A stretch of 64,000 nt of DNA from the NCBI GenBank assembly GCA_006969385.1, contig CP030884.1, positions 5,202,249 through 5,266,248 on the forward strand, read 5' to 3'. Both the position numbers and the translations under genes were made by a program. Shown here one piece after another: positions 1 to 8,270 of the stretch (the first letter of the stretch is position 1; each line of letters starts with the position of its first letter). Below the pieces are notes generated by a model. The model did no database searches, was not told where the DNA came from, and saw nothing but the letters and a program-made list of their open reading frames with translations. This stretch comes from Planctomycetaceae bacterium (GTDB taxonomy: Bacteria; Planctomycetota; Phycisphaerae; UBA1845; UTPLA1).

Positions 1-2433
1 CGGTGCGATTTGCATTGCCCCCGGTGTTTGGGCGATCAGGATGAAGTGATCGTTACCCTCACCCGCATCGTTGGTCGCAACATATAGTTCGTCACCGATC
101 AAGCCGGCATAGAGCGACAAGCCCGCGTTGCTTGCGACCAGTTCCGCCGTTGCATCGAGCGTGCCGTCCATTACCCACATCGGCGCAGGCGTGCCGCCAT
201 CGACCGCAAAGTTCCAGTCCTGGCCGTTGTTGTTATCCCAGGTGCCTGCACCGTCGTTAAACACCACGTTCAACTGCGTCGCGGTCGTCGGCAACGACAC
301 GTCGTATTCCCAGACTTCCTCAACAGCGTTCCACGTCATCACTGGGTCGGTCGCCGGCACACCTGTCCAACCGTTGAAGCCGTAGTGAATGTAGACAGGT
401 GTCGCGTTCGATAGCACGCGGCCCGAAGGATCGTATTGCACCGTTACAGATTGGCCTGCGATCGGCAACTCGGGCACCAGCGTCACGGCATCGCCACCGG
501 CAACTTGTGCCTGGCCTACGTAAACATGCTGAATCGGCGAGCGCTTGACGTTGCCTTGCCCGTCCATGGCTTCGACGTAGTAATCGATCAACACATCTTG
601 CTGGCCGGTGATCATCGCGCTGTAGCGCGTGGCGATATAGCTCGGTGCCAAAATCCCTGCCGGTCGCGGTGGTTGGCTTTGCGCGGCCATGGCGGTGGCG
701 GTCCAAGCGCCCACTTCGCTGCCGCCCGCGAATGTTTCATTCTGAATCGACGCCAACGGGTTTTCGCCATCAACATCCACACGCCAATACAACGTCACAT
801 CGCTCACGCCGCTGACGTCGTACACAAACGTCCACACTTCAAAATCGCTCGGCTCCGGCGTTTGGCCCCATTCGAAACCACCCGGGTTATACGGTTCGCG
901 CTGTGGCAGAAAGACCGTCGGCGCGACTGCTTCGGTACTCACACCCGCCAAGACCGCATCAGCATGGATCACAGCCTGATTGCTGCCGCGCGTGACGTTG
1001 CTATCCCAAATCTCGGTGCCATCCCAATACCAATGGTCGCTCGCTTCGGCCGCCATCAGGTAATGCCACGCACGTTCGGTGCTGCTGCCGACGCCGTCCA
1101 TCACGTTGGCAAGATTGCCTACCGGCGCGGCGGCATCGGCAGTGAAAACACGATTCTTCGCCGCCGTCAGCACTGCCCAACTGTTACGGTCGGGGCTCCA
1201 TCCATCGGGGCCGGGATCGCCGAGCCATTTTTTAAACTCGGGGTCGCCATTGTCCGCACCCGCCCACGAACCATCTTCGACGTGAATTACATCATTGGTA
1301 TCAACGGGGAAGCGTTGCAAATAATCCTGCACGGTGGAGACGTCGTAGTCCGCATCATTGCTGACCCAGTTGACCATGTTCTGAAAGTTGCCGTTGTAAT
1401 AGCCTTCGCTGCCGCCGCCGAAGTTGTCACCATCGTGATGCAAGACGACAAACATCGGATGAGCCGCGTCGGTGTTGTATTGCAGATACTGATCCATCAC
1501 CGTGTCATACAGAAAGGCACCGTAACCACCGCGCCCGTCTTCATTGCCCTCATAGCGCGCGGCCGGTACGGCGACGACTTGCGAGATCGCGCCCGTTTCC
1601 GGATCGACATGCTGCACCTTATGCGGTTGATAGCCAAAGGGCGCGCTGACCTGGCTCGGTGCCCACAGGTTGTTGAGTTGCACCCACGCCCCACCATTGT
1701 CGGCCGGATTCGGGTTGATCTGGTCGGCTTTGTTGGGTGCATAGAGATTCGACGCGTTGGTATGCGGATACCCCTCGCACGCACGATCAAAGTGAATGTT
1801 ATCGACCAGCACCCAGTCGATGCCTTCGGCCACCAACGCCGGAATCATGCGCGTACTAAAGGCCGTTTCCGCCGGAAACATGCCGCGGGTGTATTCTTCG
1901 AAGCTGCCGTTGTTGTTGCCCCAAGTGCGATCGAAGATGAGCTTGTGCAGTTGAATCTGCATGCGGATATCTTCATCATCGAGCAGCGGCATCAGCGGAT
2001 GGTGATAGCCGAACGCCGTCATATCGAGCCGCGGATTGCCCAACGCCGTTTGCCAACCGACGGCCTGCTTGTAAGCCCCCGACCAACTGTTCCACATGCC
2101 GCCGTTGATGCCCGCAGCTTCGAGGTTGTTTAAATTCTCGATCAACGAACCACTAAAACTGACCTGCGCACCGAGATGCGAAAGCCCCAAGCCAGCCTGA
2201 ATCGCATCGCGCGGCCAAGGGTTGTAAGGACCGAAGCGCGAGTTAAATACATCGAGCAGCGGAAACGAATAGCGTTGCAACTGAGCCGTTTGAACCACCG
2301 ATTCATAGGGATAGTAAATCGGCTGATGCATGTGCCAGAGAAAGCCGACGTGGATTTGTTCTTGGGCATGCGCCGCAGGGATGGTTGAAATCGACAGCAA
2401 TACGATTCCGACGTGAACGATTGACCGATTCAT
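1..2433 (-). CDS. Secreted glycoside hydrolase family 57 protein with CBM25-like starch-binding module (3' end outside window)
   Basis: This gene runs off the left edge; 811 codons are visible and the frame stays open to base 1. The ATG at 2433 is followed by a signal peptide (residues 1-23, ending AHA). HMHQP at residues 34-38 is the GH57 N-terminal signature. GMFPAE places the probable nucleophile at Glu189, and HHDGDNFGG places a probable acid/base at Asp334. GH57 enzymes are alpha-amylases, glucanotransferases or branching enzymes with a retaining mechanism. Around residues 670-735 the segment YIHYGFNGW...VFNDG...WDNNNGQDW resembles the starch-binding modules CBM25/CBM53. After it comes a further beta-rich segment that is cut off. 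I infer an exported alpha-glucan hydrolase; the exact specificity cannot be read. A long plus-strand open frame at 436-2133 is its shadow. Confidence 0.88.
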   Translation of the reverse strand, partial: MNRSIVHVGIVLLSISTIPAAHAQEQIHVGFLWHMHQPIYYPYESVVQTAQLQRYSFPLLDVFNSRFGPYNPWPRDAIQAGLGLSHLGAQVSFSGSLIENLNNLEAAGINGGMWNSWSGAYKQAVGWQTALGNPRLDMTAFGYHHPLMPLLDDEDIRMQIQLHKLIFDRTWGNNNGSFEEYTRGMFPAETAFSTRMIPALVAEGIDWVLVDNIHFDRACEGYPHTNASNLYAPNKADQINPNPADNGGAWVQLNNLWAPSQVSAPFGYQPHKVQHVDPETGAISQVVAVPAARYEGNEDGRGGYGAFLYDTVMDQYLQYNTDAAHPMFVVLHHDGDNFGGGSEGYYNGNFQNMVNWVSNDADYDVSTVQDYLQRFPVDTNDVIHVEDGSWAGADNGDPEFKKWLGDPGPDGWSPDRNSWAVLTAAKNRVFTADAAAPVGNLANVMDGVGSSTERAWHYLMAAEASDHWYWDGTEIWDSNVTRGSNQAVIHADAVLAGVSTEAVAPTVFLPQREPYNPGGFEWGQTPEPSDFEVWTFVYDVSGVSDVTLYWRVDVDGENPLASIQNETFAGGSEVGAWTATAMAAQSQPPRPAGILAPSYIATRYSAMITGQQDVLIDYYVEAMDGQGNVKRSPIQHVYVGQAQVAGGDAVTLVPELPIAGQSVTVQYDPSGRVLSNATPVYIHYGFNGWTGVPATDPVMTWNAVEEVWEYDVSLPTTATQLNVVFNDGAGTWDNNNGQDWNFAVDGGTPAPMWVMDGTLDATAELVASNAGLSLYAGLIGDELYVATNDAGEGNDHFILIAQTPGAMQIAP

Positions 2434-2778
2434 TTGGATCTTCCGTGCCATAAGATTGCGAAGTGCTACTATCAGATTCTCTGATTAGGGGACCAACTCC
2501 GTATATGAGTTAAAACATTTTACCAGCACCCAATTCCACAATCAAGCCAATATCCCCGAGCAAAGGCAAACCCCGTTTACTGACGTGTTTTCAGAGATTT
2601 TTTACGGCCTCAGGTCCAGCGTTTGCACGCCGAGTGCCTGTCCACATGCAAGGCCGCCACCGTCTGCACCGATCGAGAAATAGCCGCTTTACTCACAAAT
2701 CATCGATCATCTCAACCTTACGCCGCGACACAATCGTTCAGTCAATCGGCGACTGCTTATGACGCTTTACCTGCCGCG
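2434..2778. other. Intergenic region upstream of the GH57 gene
   Basis: This 345-base stretch should contain the promoter of the minus-strand GH57 gene and the 3' end of the zinc-ribbon gene cluster. The part nearest the GH57 start is AT-richer than its surroundings. I see no convincing gene, RNA or hairpin in it. Confidence 0.5.
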
Positions 2779-3243
2779 CTATCTGCTCTCTTCAAACCAT
2801 GTACTTTGAATATTCTGCCGCCAATATCGATTGAGCTCGTGACGTGTATTCTTCGCGCCGCACTCTGAGCATATGAGCGGGTCAGAATGAAAGCCCTTGA
2901 GAAAATAGCCGCATTGAATGCAAATTAATCGATCGTGTTTTTCCAAATAACGCCGAAACTCGGTATTGACTTCCTTGTGATAACGCGTATTCAAAGACGC
3001 GGCTGCAAAAAAGGCCAATATACCGGAGCCACCAAGAATCGTATGCCAATTGGTATTGTACACAAAAAAGAAATGGGCAAATATCGCCACTACAATGCCT
3101 GCCGCCCCCAAGAACGCACTCCAAAAAACACATCGCGCAATCCGACTATGCTTTGCCGTCACAAATTCCCATAGCGCCTTCGGTGTGTCACTCGGTCGGC
3201 GACGCAAAACGATGTTCCATATACCGGGCATTCTCATAATCAA
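2779..3243 (-). CDS. Membrane protein with C-terminal zinc ribbon, paralogue A
   Basis: A 154-residue protein of unknown function. It starts MIMRMPGIWNIVLRRRP, has two hydrophobic segments in the middle (about residues 35-60 and 65-85), and ends in a zinc-ribbon-like motif: CIQCGY, then a 12-16 residue loop with KGF, then CSECG. The next upstream gene has the same order of parts (MKLPGVWHLLLRSKP, two hydrophobic segments, CFDCGYILKGF, CPECGR) and lies 30 bases away, so the two look like a tandem duplication in one operon. A cytoplasmic metal-binding tail on a membrane anchor is an inference. The ATG at 3237 is an alternative start that matches the paralogue better. Confidence 0.75.
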   Translation of the reverse strand: MIMRMPGIWNIVLRRRPSDTPKALWEFVTAKHSRIARCVFWSAFLGAAGIVVAIFAHFFFVYNTNWHTILGGSGILAFFAAASLNTRYHKEVNTEFRRYLEKHDRLICIQCGYFLKGFHSDPLICSECGAKNTRHELNRYWRQNIQSTWFEESR

Positions 3244-3273
3244 AAATCAACAAAAAACTCGCGTTCGCAACAA

Positions 3274-3756
3274 TTATATCCCCACCCCCGGTCCGATCGG
3301 CTCCTTGTACCAAAACCCGACCAGCCGCCGCCGCCAGCGCTCTTGTACCTCCAACCGCCCGGCGCGGCGACCGCATTCCGGGCAGACGAGCGGGTCATCG
3401 TCGAAGCCCTTCAATATGTAACCGCAATCGAAACAGATCAAACTGTGATGCTCGTTGAGGAATTCGCGAAAACTGCGAACGGCCCGGCGCTGTCCGCGGA
3501 CGACGGGGATGGCCGCGAACATCACCGAGAACCACCCGATCAGTTGTAATTTGACGATCAAATCCGACCGCGCGCCGGGTACATCGGATATCGTCGCACC
3601 GATCAGCAACAACAAGCCTCCGACAAACATCGCCGCCCCGACCGTCATGCGCCGCGCCGCCCGTCGGTCCGTCTGCGTGAGATGCGTCCAGACGGCAGCG
3701 GGCGTTTCGGCGGGTTTGCTGCGCAACAACAGGTGCCACACGCCGGGCAGTTTCAT
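3274..3756 (-). CDS. Membrane protein with C-terminal zinc ribbon, paralogue B
   Basis: A 160-residue protein of unknown function, closely related to the gene just downstream. I chose the ATG at 3756 (MKLPGVWHLL) because it aligns with the paralogue; the frame extends seven codons further up to 3777. Two hydrophobic segments precede FLNEHHSLICFDCGY, a loop with KGFDDDPL, and CPECGR, a four-cysteine zinc ribbon. The C-terminus (RWRRRLVGFWYKEP) also parallels its neighbour (YWRQNIQSTWFEE). No enzymatic motif is visible. Confidence 0.75.
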   Translation of the reverse strand: MKLPGVWHLLLRSKPAETPAAVWTHLTQTDRRAARRMTVGAAMFVGGLLLLIGATISDVPGARSDLIVKLQLIGWFSVMFAAIPVVRGQRRAVRSFREFLNEHHSLICFDCGYILKGFDDDPLVCPECGRRAGRLEVQERWRRRLVGFWYKEPIGPGVGI

Positions 3757-3944
3757 CGATGGGTATTCGCGTCGCATTAGCGATATCCAAATTTGGCAGT
3801 CTACCTCTAGGTCACTCGGGACACGTCAAGACGGGGCCGGATTCAATCGACATCACGGACGCTGTTTTTAAAGATCACGTCGCAAACATGAGAAGCGACG
3901 CAATCGTCTCTCCCGCTTATAAGTCATCGAATTGACGTGCCCAA

Positions 3945-4475
3945 CTACGCTGGATCACTTTCATCCCAAATGCCCGGAAAGCACTTGCCCCACAGCACCT
4001 TGTTGTCTGCGGGCGTAAACGCGCGGCCGCATTCGGGGCATTGCTTGTCTTCCAACAACCCGGTCAATCGGTATCCGCAATCCCAACACACGCGCCCATC
4101 GCACGCGCGTACGTCGTTGCGATACGCCGTCGTCGCCGACAGAACGCGCGGTAAGACGATAAGAAACTCAAATAGAATGGCCGCGCTCGACAACGTCAGC
4201 AGCGCGACGACAAACCAGAACTCGAATGCCGGATTCGTAGACGCGGTTACGAATAAAAAGGTCCAGTAGCCCAAAAGTACCGTTGCGCCGGCAATCAGAA
4301 TCGATCCCGGCGCATTCCATATGAGCAAAGTATTGCGGTAGAAATGAAAGAACGCCGGCGCGATGTTCTTCGGTGGTCGATTGGTCACCAACTGCCTTAG
4401 AGAAATTTCGTCGCCATATACCCATGACCGATCGGACGGCTCAAGGCAGAAGAATATTCGCAGCGCCTTTTTCAC
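3945..4475 (-). CDS. Membrane protein with zinc ribbon, more distant paralogue C
   Basis: A 176-residue protein with a GTG start four bases after the stop of the SUI1 gene, so it is probably co-transcribed with it. It has two to three hydrophobic segments (about residues 55-75 and 85-110), then CWDCGYRLTGL and CPECGRAF, the same zinc-ribbon layout as the two genes downstream. It ends GIWDESDPA, near the WxxEP/WFEE ends of its paralogues. The N-terminal third differs from paralogues A and B, so this is an older relative. Function unknown. Confidence 0.7.
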   Translation of the reverse strand: MKKALRIFFCLEPSDRSWVYGDEISLRQLVTNRPPKNIAPAFFHFYRNTLLIWNAPGSILIAGATVLLGYWTFLFVTASTNPAFEFWFVVALLTLSSAAILFEFLIVLPRVLSATTAYRNDVRACDGRVCWDCGYRLTGLLEDKQCPECGRAFTPADNKVLWGKCFPGIWDESDPA

Positions 4476-4478
4476 GGC

Positions 4479-4835
4479 CTACCCTCCCGCCGCTTTCGCC
4501 GCGTAGCCCATCTCTTTCAACACCGCCACCAACTTATCTCGATGATCGCCCTGCAACTCCAACCCATCTGCCGTTACGCCACCACCGGCGGCGCAACGGT
4601 TCTTTAGCTCTTTAAGCAGCGCTTTTAAGTCCGTGGCCACCGGGTCGAGCCCGGTCACGACCGTCGCCATTTTGTTGCCCTTACGCCGCTCGCGTCGCAC
4701 GCGCACCTGCTGATCTTGCGGCAGCAACACCTCACCATCCGCGCCGCGCGGGCACGCACAGTCATCGAGCGGTTTCTCACATACCGCACAGGTCACGGGG
4801 CGCTCTAAAGATGTTCCGTCGAATAATCCAGCCAT
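4479..4835 (-). CDS. yciH: SUI1/eIF1-like translation factor (YciH family) with N-terminal cysteine motif
   Basis: A 118-residue protein. The C-terminal 70 residues match the SUI1/eIF1 fold: VRRERRKGNKMATVVTGL, then a helix with LKALLKELKNRCAAGGG and GLELQGDHRDKLVAVLKEMG. The basic loop and the GGG turn are hallmarks. Bacterial YciH-type proteins are thought to bind the 30S subunit and influence initiation fidelity. The N-terminus carries Cys16-x2-Cys19 and Cys26-x-Cys28, a possible small zinc knuckle. It is the first gene of a minus-strand run with the zinc-ribbon membrane proteins. Confidence 0.88.
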   Translation of the reverse strand: MAGLFDGTSLERPVTCAVCEKPLDDCACPRGADGEVLLPQDQQVRVRRERRKGNKMATVVTGLDPVATDLKALLKELKNRCAAGGGVTADGLELQGDHRDKLVAVLKEMGYAAKAAGG

Positions 4836-5452
4836 GTTGGTATGTTAATCGATGAAGCCCCGTCGAACATTCTTATTGAAAAAGCGCGTAATCAATCCGC
4901 AGGGTGCGTCGCTCGACAAGTGTTGTAAGCATGTTAAATCGGTCGATTCTCACAAGTAGGTGAAAATCTTGGTGAGCATCGAGTCTTGGATGACATTGCG
5001 ATCTTGACGAAGTTGCCATTGGCAGAGGTAGCGACGGTGGCGGACGAAAGCCGCATAACGTCTCGACGGAAAAACGCTTCCGCGATGTTCGACGTCAGAT
5101 GAACGCGCGGTTGCATCTGTTGAGCACCGCCGGCACGATTGCCTTGGCGGGAAAGACAAAGCCGCCAACACTTGCAAACGCTATGTCGCTTGCCAGCGTT
5201 GCCAAATCACACCTCGCCCGCACATCGAAGGCCCTTTGGCACTTGCGGTAATCTTGCGCCCTGAGTCAATCAACACGAACCACGTTCCGACGAATAAAGA
5301 AAACGCGTCACCGCGCAGAAACTCATCCAAAAAGCCGCCAACCGGTAGTATAGGGGCCGGACTAAGATGTTTACGACACTGCTCCGGCGACGTACCGACA
5401 CACGTCCCGTTGAAAGATCGTGGTGCATCCAAGGATGCACCCTACTCCCACA
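4836..5452. other. Non-coding stretch between SUI1 and methyltransferase genes
   Basis: About 617 bases without a convincing gene. Short open frames occur on both strands (for example minus 5181-5432) but have no recognisable domain and no ribosome binding site that stands out. The stretch is long for this gene-dense strand and might hold a decayed gene. It ends in an inverted repeat at 5422-5441. Confidence 0.4.
5422..5441. repeat. Inverted repeat downstream of methyltransferase gene
   Basis: GGTGCATCC - AA - GGATGCACC is a perfect 9-bp inverted repeat 11 bases past the stop of the minus-strand methyltransferase gene. The two-base spacer and lack of a U-run argue against a classical terminator. 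It resembles the short GC-rich palindromic repeats scattered through planctomycete intergenic DNA. Confidence 0.6.
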
Positions 5453-6211
5453 TCACGGCTTCAGCGCCGTCACCACCAATCGTTCGGCGTTTAAATCGTA
5501 ATCCGCGCCGTCCAAATTGCCGTACACGCTCACTTCGATAAAGCCCGCGTCGGTCAGCGTGCGCTTGAGTTCCGACGCCGAATAGATGCGATGCCCGCAG
5601 CTAACTTGGCGCTGCTTGCCGCCTTTGATGACGGTCCACGTGACATCGATCCAATTCCAATCTTCGCTGATCTGCCGTTCTTCGAGAATATACGTACCGT
5701 CGTCGGTCTGCCGCCAATCGCGCGGTTGGAAGATGCGGGCCAAGTTTTCCTTGCCCATCATATCGATCAGCACTTCACCGCCGGGTCGCAAGTTGTTAAA
5801 GAAGTTTTTGGCGACCGAAAGATTCTCGGCGTCGTCGTGAAAGTACCCGAACGAGGTAAACAGATTTAAGACGATATCGAAGCCCTCGGGCCGACAAAAC
5901 GTGCGCATATCGCCAACGTCAAACTCGGCCTTGAGCTTGCGCACTTTGCAACGCGCTCTCGCCGCGTCGACGAACGCGGGCGTGGCGTCGATGCCGGTCA
6001 CTTCCAGCCCGTGGCCGGCCAACTCGGCGCTGTGCCGCCCGGGGCCGCAGGGCATATCGAGGATTTTGCAGCCCGCCGTGATGTCGAGCAGTTCCATCAC
6101 CTTGTTGACTTCGTCGGCGGCGGCGTCCATCCGGTCCGGCGTAAAGATGACGTCGCCCAAGTCCGTCCAATGCGCGGCGTCCGCGCGGCAACCAGCGTCG
6201 AGTGTGCTCAT
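5453..6211 (-). CDS. Class I SAM-dependent methyltransferase
   Basis: A 252-residue soluble protein. Motif I is ILDMPCGPGRHS (about residues 50-61), followed by the acidic end of beta-2 (VTGIDATP), a motif II-like DVGDMR, and FDIVLNLFTSFGYF at beta-4, the standard Rossmann methyltransferase order. The second half, with EERQISEDWNWIDVTWTV and YSASELKRTLTDAGF, is typical of the Methyltransf_25/11 type that acts on small molecules. The substrate cannot be told. Its ATG overlaps the stop of the upstream PQQ-like protein gene by four bases, so translation of the two is probably coupled. Confidence 0.85.
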   Translation of the reverse strand: MSTLDAGCRADAAHWTDLGDVIFTPDRMDAAADEVNKVMELLDITAGCKILDMPCGPGRHSAELAGHGLEVTGIDATPAFVDAARARCKVRKLKAEFDVGDMRTFCRPEGFDIVLNLFTSFGYFHDDAENLSVAKNFFNNLRPGGEVLIDMMGKENLARIFQPRDWRQTDDGTYILEERQISEDWNWIDVTWTVIKGGKQRQVSCGHRIYSASELKRTLTDAGFIEVSVYGNLDGADYDLNAERLVVTALKP

Positions 6212-7620
6212 GGTTTTATCTCCTGCCGCAGATCATAACAGATTAGCCGCGGTTTCGTCTTGGCCAGCGAATCGCGCTGATTCTGGTTAACGTACAAGAG
6301 CCCGTCCACCAATGGCGGCAACGCCCAGGTTTCCTGCGCGCCGAACAGCCATGCTCGCGCGAGGGTCTCGTGCTTATCCGGCGTTAACTTCATTAGCAAT
6401 AGGTGCCCATTTTCCGTTAAAAGCAAGCTTCGATCCCCCACCTTCAGCAGGCTGCCGAGACCGATGCCGAAGCTGGCCGTGCGCTTTTCACCGCTGATCT
6501 CGATTGCTTCGTCGAATACCGGCGACCAACGCCAAGTCGCCATGCCCGTTTTCAAATCGATACAAGTCAACGCGATGCTGCGCCGATTCATGCCGTCGAT
6601 GGCGTACATATGATCGCCATCGACGACCGGCGTCATGAAGTGCGCGCCGCACTCGCGGGTTTCCCAAACCGGTTTGGCGTTGAACTGCTCGTCAAATTCG
6701 AGCAGTACGCCGCCGGTGTTGTAAGACGTCGAGATAAAGACTTTCTCGTTCCAAACGACCGGCGACGAAGCATTGACCGATTCGTAGGTCTTACTGCGAA
6801 AGGGGTGGCGACTGAGCAGTTTGCCATCTCTGGGATCGATCACCAATAGCCCGCCCGTCGGCGGTCGACTATCGCCACCGGCGAAGATCAGCACGACGCG
6901 CCGTCCGTTGATGGTCGTCGGCACCGCCGCAGCGTAGCTTGCGCCCCATTGGTTGCCGACCTTCCAAACAACAGCGCCGGTCAGTTTATTGAACGCGACC
7001 ACTGCTGCATCTTGGTTAGGTGCTCCGACGTTCAGGATGAGCAGCTCACCCTCGATGAGCGGCCCCGCACCGGCACCGAAGTATTCTTGCTTGCCGCCAA
7101 ACTGTTCGAGGGTGTTGGTGCGCCAAATCGTTGTGCCGTCCGTCAACTTCAGGCAGCGCAATTCACCCTCCACACCATAGACATATACGCGATCGCCATC
7201 GATCAGCGGGCTGCAGCGCGGGCCACCGCTGAAGCCGTAACGGTCGGAATAGTCCGTTTCGTACTGCTGCCGCCAGCTGCGCTTGCCTGTCTTGGCGTTT
7301 AAGCAGTCGATCGTTGCGCGATTGCCCAACCGATGAAACAAGACCAAACGGTCGCCGACGATGACCGGGGCGGCGTAGCCTTCGCCGGTTTCCGCTTCCC
7401 AAAGAATTTTTGGCCCACCCTTGGGGAACGTATCGATTAGTTTCGTGGCCGGGACGGTTGCGTTATGGTTGGGGCCGAGTCGGCGCGGCCAGGCGGTGGT
7501 ATCGGTAACACGGGTCGCTGATTGTCGTGGTACTAGATCGTCGTTCGCGTTTACGTCTGCAAAGGTGATCAACGCAATCACGCCGATCAGTAACAAATTA
7601 TTCGCTTTGACCATGAGCAT
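6208..7620 (-). CDS. Exported PQQ-like beta-propeller protein
   Basis: A 470-residue protein with an N-terminal hydrophobic export signal (VKANNLLLIGVIALITFADVNA). The rest consists of repeats with the WD-like PQQ propeller pattern: LNAKTGKRSWRQQY, LKLTDGTTIWRTN, FNKLTGAVVWKV, IDPRDGKLLSRH, IDLKTGMATWRW. Such pyrrolo-quinoline-quinone-like propellers are abundant in Planctomycetota and many do not bind PQQ. The frame is open to 7698, but that would overlap the divergent GAF gene. The ATG at 7620 (or 7614) begins the signal peptide, so I prefer it. No catalytic Cys pair or dehydrogenase motif is seen. Confidence 0.8.
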   Translation of the reverse strand: MLMVKANNLLLIGVIALITFADVNANDDLVPRQSATRVTDTTAWPRRLGPNHNATVPATKLIDTFPKGGPKILWEAETGEGYAAPVIVGDRLVLFHRLGNRATIDCLNAKTGKRSWRQQYETDYSDRYGFSGGPRCSPLIDGDRVYVYGVEGELRCLKLTDGTTIWRTNTLEQFGGKQEYFGAGAGPLIEGELLILNVGAPNQDAAVVAFNKLTGAVVWKVGNQWGASYAAAVPTTINGRRVVLIFAGGDSRPPTGGLLVIDPRDGKLLSRHPFRSKTYESVNASSPVVWNEKVFISTSYNTGGVLLEFDEQFNAKPVWETRECGAHFMTPVVDGDHMYAIDGMNRRSIALTCIDLKTGMATWRWSPVFDEAIEISGEKRTASFGIGLGSLLKVGDRSLLLTENGHLLLMKLTPDKHETLARAWLFGAQETWALPPLVDGLLYVNQNQRDSLAKTKPRLICYDLRQEIKP

Positions 7621-7670
7621 CGATGTCCGACTTTGGTAAATGGGAGTGGATCGCTTCTCGAAGGTAGTGT

Positions 7671-8147
7671 ATGTCAAACAAGCGTGATATTCGAGCAATA
7701 GTGCGAGCGCACCTTGCGGGCAAACCTCTCGGGGACGTTGACTTCGACGCGCTGCTGCAGGACCTGTTGTCCCATCACAACTGCCTCACCGGCACCATCC
7801 ATCGCCTCAACGAAGATGGCCTGCTACATCTCGTCGCACAACGCGGCATTCCGGAGGCCATCATAGACCGCGTGCGTGTCATTCCGGTAGGCAAAGGCAT
7901 GGCCGGTTTGGCCGCCGAACGGCGCGAGCCCGTGCAGATGTGTAACTTGCAGACTGACACATCCGGCGATGCCAAGCCCGGTGCCAAACTCACGCAAATG
8001 AAGGGCAGCATCGCGGTACCGATGATCATTAACGATGAATTGGTCGGCGTGCTCGGCGTCGCCAAACCCGAGGAATATGAGTTTACCGAAATCGAAATCA
8101 CCGAGTTAACGAACATCGCAGCCGATATTGGGAAGACGTTTCTGTAG
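7671..8147 (+). CDS. GAF-domain protein
   Basis: A 158-residue single-domain protein. After a 15-residue leader, the segment from about residue 25 to 155 reads as a GAF domain: LTGTIHRLNEDGLLHLVAQRGIP, VIPVGKGMAGLAAERREPVQMCNL, GSIAVPMIINDELVGVLGVAKPEEYEFTE (read in pieces). GAF domains bind small ligands such as cyclic nucleotides or act as redox sensors. It has no output domain, so it would work by protein contact. It is transcribed divergently from the PQQ-like gene, about 50 bases apart. Confidence 0.82.
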   Translation: MSNKRDIRAIVRAHLAGKPLGDVDFDALLQDLLSHHNCLTGTIHRLNEDGLLHLVAQRGIPEAIIDRVRVIPVGKGMAGLAAERREPVQMCNLQTDTSGDAKPGAKLTQMKGSIAVPMIINDELVGVLGVAKPEEYEFTEIEITELTNIAADIGKTFL

Positions 8148-8203
8148 CGTGCGTCTCTCGACGCGGTGCGCCAACAATCTAAACCGTGATTCCTCAGAAA
8201 TAG

Positions 8204-8240
8204 AAAAAGGGCTCGAACCTCAACAGAGATTCGAGCCCTT
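8204..8240 (-). terminator. Rho-independent terminator of the calcium-repeat surface protein gene
   Basis: An 11-bp stem, AAGGGCTCGAA (8207-8217) pairing with TTCGAGCCCTT (8230-8240), has a 12-base loop. A run of five A on the plus strand at its left side becomes a U-run in the minus-strand transcript. It lies 30 bases past the stop at 8271. Confidence 0.85.
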
Positions 8241-8270
8241 AGGTTGTTAATCAAGTTGCGTTAGCGAACC

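Noticed and set aside
436..2133. 565-residue plus-strand open frame
   Set aside because: It is antisense to the GH57 gene, whose translation shows signal peptide, family motifs and a carbohydrate-binding module. The plus-strand translation is rich in His and Arg with no domain.
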